From: Pelobates cultripes
Taxonomy: Eukaryota; Chordata; Amphibia; Anura; Pelobatidae
NCBI GenBank assembly: GCA_933207985.1
Contig: OW240920.1
Location: 126,085,184 to 126,149,183, forward strand
DNA: 64,000 nt
Direction: 5' to 3'
A model generated the notes under the pieces. That model made no database searches. It was not told the DNA's origin and saw only the letters and a list, made by a program, of their open reading frames with translations. Position numbers and translations under genes: made by a program. This document shows positions 61,513-64,000 of this stretch, in pieces; position 1 is the first letter of the stretch, and each line of letters opens with the position of its first letter.

Positions 61513-62330
61513 GGCGTACCTAGAATCCACTGGGCCCCGGTGCAAAAATTTCCCTTGGGCCCCTCCTCCTTGATGTCTCATTCTCTCCCCCCCCATGTCT
61601 CATTCCCATGCCCAAGCCCCCCCCATTTGTCTCATTCTCTCGACCCCAAAGCCCCTCCATATGTCTCATTCCCTCTGCCCCTCCATGTGTCCAATTCCCT
61701 CTCCCCCCCTCCATGTGTCCCATATACCCTCCTCCTCCCCCTAGCCCCTCCATGTTTCCCATACCCTCCTCCCTCCCAGATCTCCCTATGTTTCCTATTT
61801 CTCCCTCTCCCACTTCCTGTGTCCCATTCCTACCTCTCTCCCCCTCCAGGCGTCCCATTTCTCCCTCTCTCCCCCCTCCCCTTCCTGTGTCCCATATCCT
61901 CCATTTCTCCCCCACTCCCCTCCCTGTGTCCCATACTCTGCCTCTCTCCCGTCCCTGTGTCCCATACTCTCCCTCTCCCCCGTCCCTGTGTACCATACCC
62001 TCCCTCTCTCTCTCCCTCCAGGTGTCCCTTTTCCCCTCCCTGTGTCCCATTCCTACCTCTCTCCCTCCCCGTGTCCCACTGTTACCTCTCCCCTCCCTGT
62101 GTCCCATTGTTCCTCTCCCTCCTCCCCTCCTTGTGTCCCATTGTTCCCTCTCTCCACCTCCTCCCTGTGTCATTCCTCTCTCCCCCCATGTCCCATTGTC
62201 CCCTCTCTCTCCTGCCCCCTCGTGTCCCATTGTTCCTCTCTGTCCCATCCCTCTCTCCTCCCTCCCCAAGTCCCATTGTTCCCTCTCTCCCCCTCCCTGT
62301 GTCCCATTGTTCCCTCTCTCCCCCCTCAAA
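61513..62330 (+). repeat. C-rich array following a hAT-like element end
   Basis: Starts AGAGGCGTACCTAGAATCC and GGGCCCCGGTGCAAAA, which look like a hAT-type end, then about 770 bases of CCTGTGTCCCATT/CTCTCCCCC units. Long open frames on both strands are Pro/Ser/Leu- or Gly/Arg/Glu-rich and not genes. The opposite element end was not found. Confidence 0.8.
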
Positions 62331-62602
62331 AAGCATGCTGTAACCCATTAAGGAAAAATATCCAAACAGAAAAGAGAATTTACCTGGAGAATTTTTAGAA
62401 TTTGGCTATTTTGGCTTAAATATTGATATTCTACTTCGAAATTCCTGCAAATGTCCCTTGAATAAATACAAAAGAATGTGTTCCTAGTAAGCATGCTGAT
62501 GCAGAATTGAAGCCACTTACTGCCATGTCGCTGGTATAGATATAAAGACGGAACCTATGGTTATAGCAACTACTAAGATGCATTTAACAGCAAACTAGCA
62601 GG

Positions 62603-62745
62603 GTTATTCAATAATGTGAACATTCAAGGTCGAAACAGACACACCAAAAATTTTTTCTCTATTAGCTATGCTTTCAGATCAGCTACTCTGGCCTTAAATT
62701 TGAAATTCACTTTAAATTCTCACTTTAGTAAATAATCTTGTAGGA
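62603..62745. repeat. Fold-back repeat G, copy 2
   Basis: Ends TTAAATTCTCACTTTAGTAA; related to 35877-36030. Confidence 0.5.
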
Positions 62746-62979
62746 ATTTGTAGGTTGTGGTTAATGTCCAGCGTGCCCTGCTGCGTGTGTAGAGGAGTCT
62801 GCAAAGGCTTGTCTGCGCATGTATAGATTATATCTTTACCTACTTGAATGTGAACCTGTCACTCACACAATTTATAGAAGACAGGTTTATTTTAAATAGG
62901 AGAGACGTGTTTCATGAATTTTATAAACGTGTGCTAGGAGATCCCCATGATAGCTTGTAGAACCAAACCATGACTATAT

Positions 62980-63205
62980 AGGCCGCTATTTAATATTGCT
63001 GGTTAAGGTTTTCAGACGATTTGATATTTTTGGATAAATGTTTAAAATTATTGAATGTTATGAAAAATTTTAAAAAATTACATTTTTTATACATTTATAT
63101 GTATTTTTTTTATTTTTTTTTATTTTAATACTTTGAAAAAATAATAAAAATTTTTTAAAAAAAAACTTTATCCAAAAATATTAAATAATTTGAAAGGCTT
63201 ATTAA
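62980..63205. repeat. AT-rich fold-back repeat F, copy 2
   Basis: Contains GATATTTTTGGATAAATGTT and its inverted counterpart CTTTATCCAAAAATATTAAA. Confidence 0.6.
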
Positions 63206-63663
63206 GCAATAGCAAATCAACTCCTACATTACCTTGGTTTGTTAGTAATTCTGGGAGGAGATTTTCTGATTTACAGACCTTTTTATATACACAGAAATTT
63301 ATAACCTTTTAATCTGGACAATCAACTGCTTGAAGCCCCAGTTCAATAACAAGGAGCCAGAGCAACCAGTGGCTTAGAGACACACACTCTTATCTCTGTA
63401 ATTATTATTGCAATGGCTTACTCAATAAAATCTAATCAACATATAAGGGAGCGCCAATTGATCAAGAATTTGTGTTGGAACATGCCAGTGCAGCCTTAAG
63501 CATGTGTTATTAAAGGGGATCTGTATTCTTTGGGGCTTTTAATCTGAATGAGTATAGAAGACATGTCACATCAAAGTCTGCATTCATCCTAGCATTAGAA
63601 ACACACCACATATTCATAGGTCATAGTTAGTGTATAACCCAACACCTATTGGAATAATGCTTA

Positions 63664-63920
63664 TAGCATACCTCCCAAGTGTCCCTATTTACGAGGCACA
63701 GTCTCTATTTTGGGCACATATCCCTCTGTCCCTCTTTTCTATCCAAATGTCCCTCTTTTCTAGGAGCTCCATATTGTTGGTGTGTCTGAGTGTATAATAG
63801 AGCTCGACAGCAATAAACTACAATAAATGTGTTTAGAAACCAGTCTGCACAAATAACTTACATTGTTATATTGTTCTAAATTACATTAAATATTATTAAA
63901 TTGTTATTAGTACGTCTCTG
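63664..63920 (+). repeat. Dispersed repeat A, copy 4
   Basis: Begins CATACCTCCCAAGTGTCCCT and continues through AATAAATGTGTTTAGAAACC to TTGTTATTAGTA, where similarity with other copies stops. Confidence 0.7.
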
Positions 63921-64000
63921 TTTTTTATCCCAGTCCTGCCTTGATCTTACTGCTCTAGAACCCAAAGAGGCAGTCACGGTGCTGGAAGACGATATTAATC

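Larger units (their letters stand above)
57453..64000. other. arhgap4: Putative arhgap4 intron 1 / 5' flank
   Basis: Exon 2 begins with a split codon, so an upstream coding exon must exist, but no convincing exon 1 or CpG-island-like promoter was found here. Sequence between the listed repeats (58440-59900, 61150-61510 and 62345-62980) shows no feature I recognise. Confidence 0.5.

Noticed and set aside
61520..62398. Overlapping frames rich in Pro/Ser/Leu (+) and Gly/Arg/Glu (-)
   Set aside because: C-rich simple repeat; several frames are open at once on both strands.
62384..62444. 61-bp minus-strand candidate exon with AG acceptor and GTAAAT donor, reading FEVEYQYLSQ
   Set aside because: Tested as arhgap4 exon 1: the only open frame ends in phase 0, while exon 2 needs phase 1, and there is no Met.

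Overview
This window looks like nuclear DNA of an anuran amphibian, probably a neobatrachian frog. That is an inference from the vertebrate genes, their large repeat-filled introns, and a repeat population I associate with frog genomes: TTAA-flanked MITEs, hAT fold-backs, CR1/L2-like LINE tails, an L1/Tx1-type ORF1 element, a Tc1-family fossil and Penelope-like hammerhead-type motifs. No prokaryotic features are present.

Three protein-coding genes are supported. (1) A caveolin-2-like gene on the + strand; its last two coding exons are at 416-603 and 1379-1535, and its first exon lies left of the window. (2) A caveolin-1/3-like gene on the + strand, complete in two exons (8338-8457 and 20024-20365, 153 aa), split by an 11.6 kb intron. 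(3) arhgap4 on the - strand, tail-to-tail with the second caveolin. Its coding exons 2-23 run from 57452 down to the stop codon at 24813. I rebuilt all 22 exons by hand from splice sites and homology. They sum to 2906 coding bases and stay in frame throughout, giving 968 residues: F-BAR, RhoGAP, SH3 and a short tail. The first coding exon was not found.

The gene order is informative. In humans CAV3 and SRGAP3 lie close together on chromosome 3p25, and ARHGAP4 (an SRGAP paralogue) lies beside AVPR2 on Xq28 with no caveolin. A cav2-like/cav1-3-like tandem pair beside arhgap4 therefore looks like an extra caveolin cluster from the early vertebrate genome duplications, absent from mammals. It probably corresponds to the genes I recall being called Cav2R and CavY, but the names need checking.

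Layout: 1-1.7 kb, end of the cav2-like gene; 1.7-8.3 kb, intergenic, with a hAT element carrying a perfect 8-bp target duplication, a 46-bp minisatellite and GATA repeats; 8.3-20.6 kb, cav1/3-like gene whose intron holds a CR1-like LINE, an ORF1-only L1-type insertion with a 14-bp target duplication, TTAA MITEs and a near-consensus hammerhead-ribozyme motif; 20.6-24.8 kb, intergenic and 3' UTR; 24.8-57.5 kb, arhgap4, with many MITEs, a Tc1 fossil, a 151-bp higher-order repeat and a 27-bp minisatellite in its introns; 57.5-64 kb, probably arhgap4 intron 1 or 5' flank, with repeats.

How the genes relate: caveolins form the coat of plasma-membrane caveolae, and ARHGAP4 is an F-BAR RhoGAP that couples membrane curvature to actin regulation. 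Their proximity is best read as ancient synteny, not as an operon-like unit. Exon edges were set by eye from AG/GT sites and reading frame; repeat family names are from memory and would need a Repbase/Dfam search.
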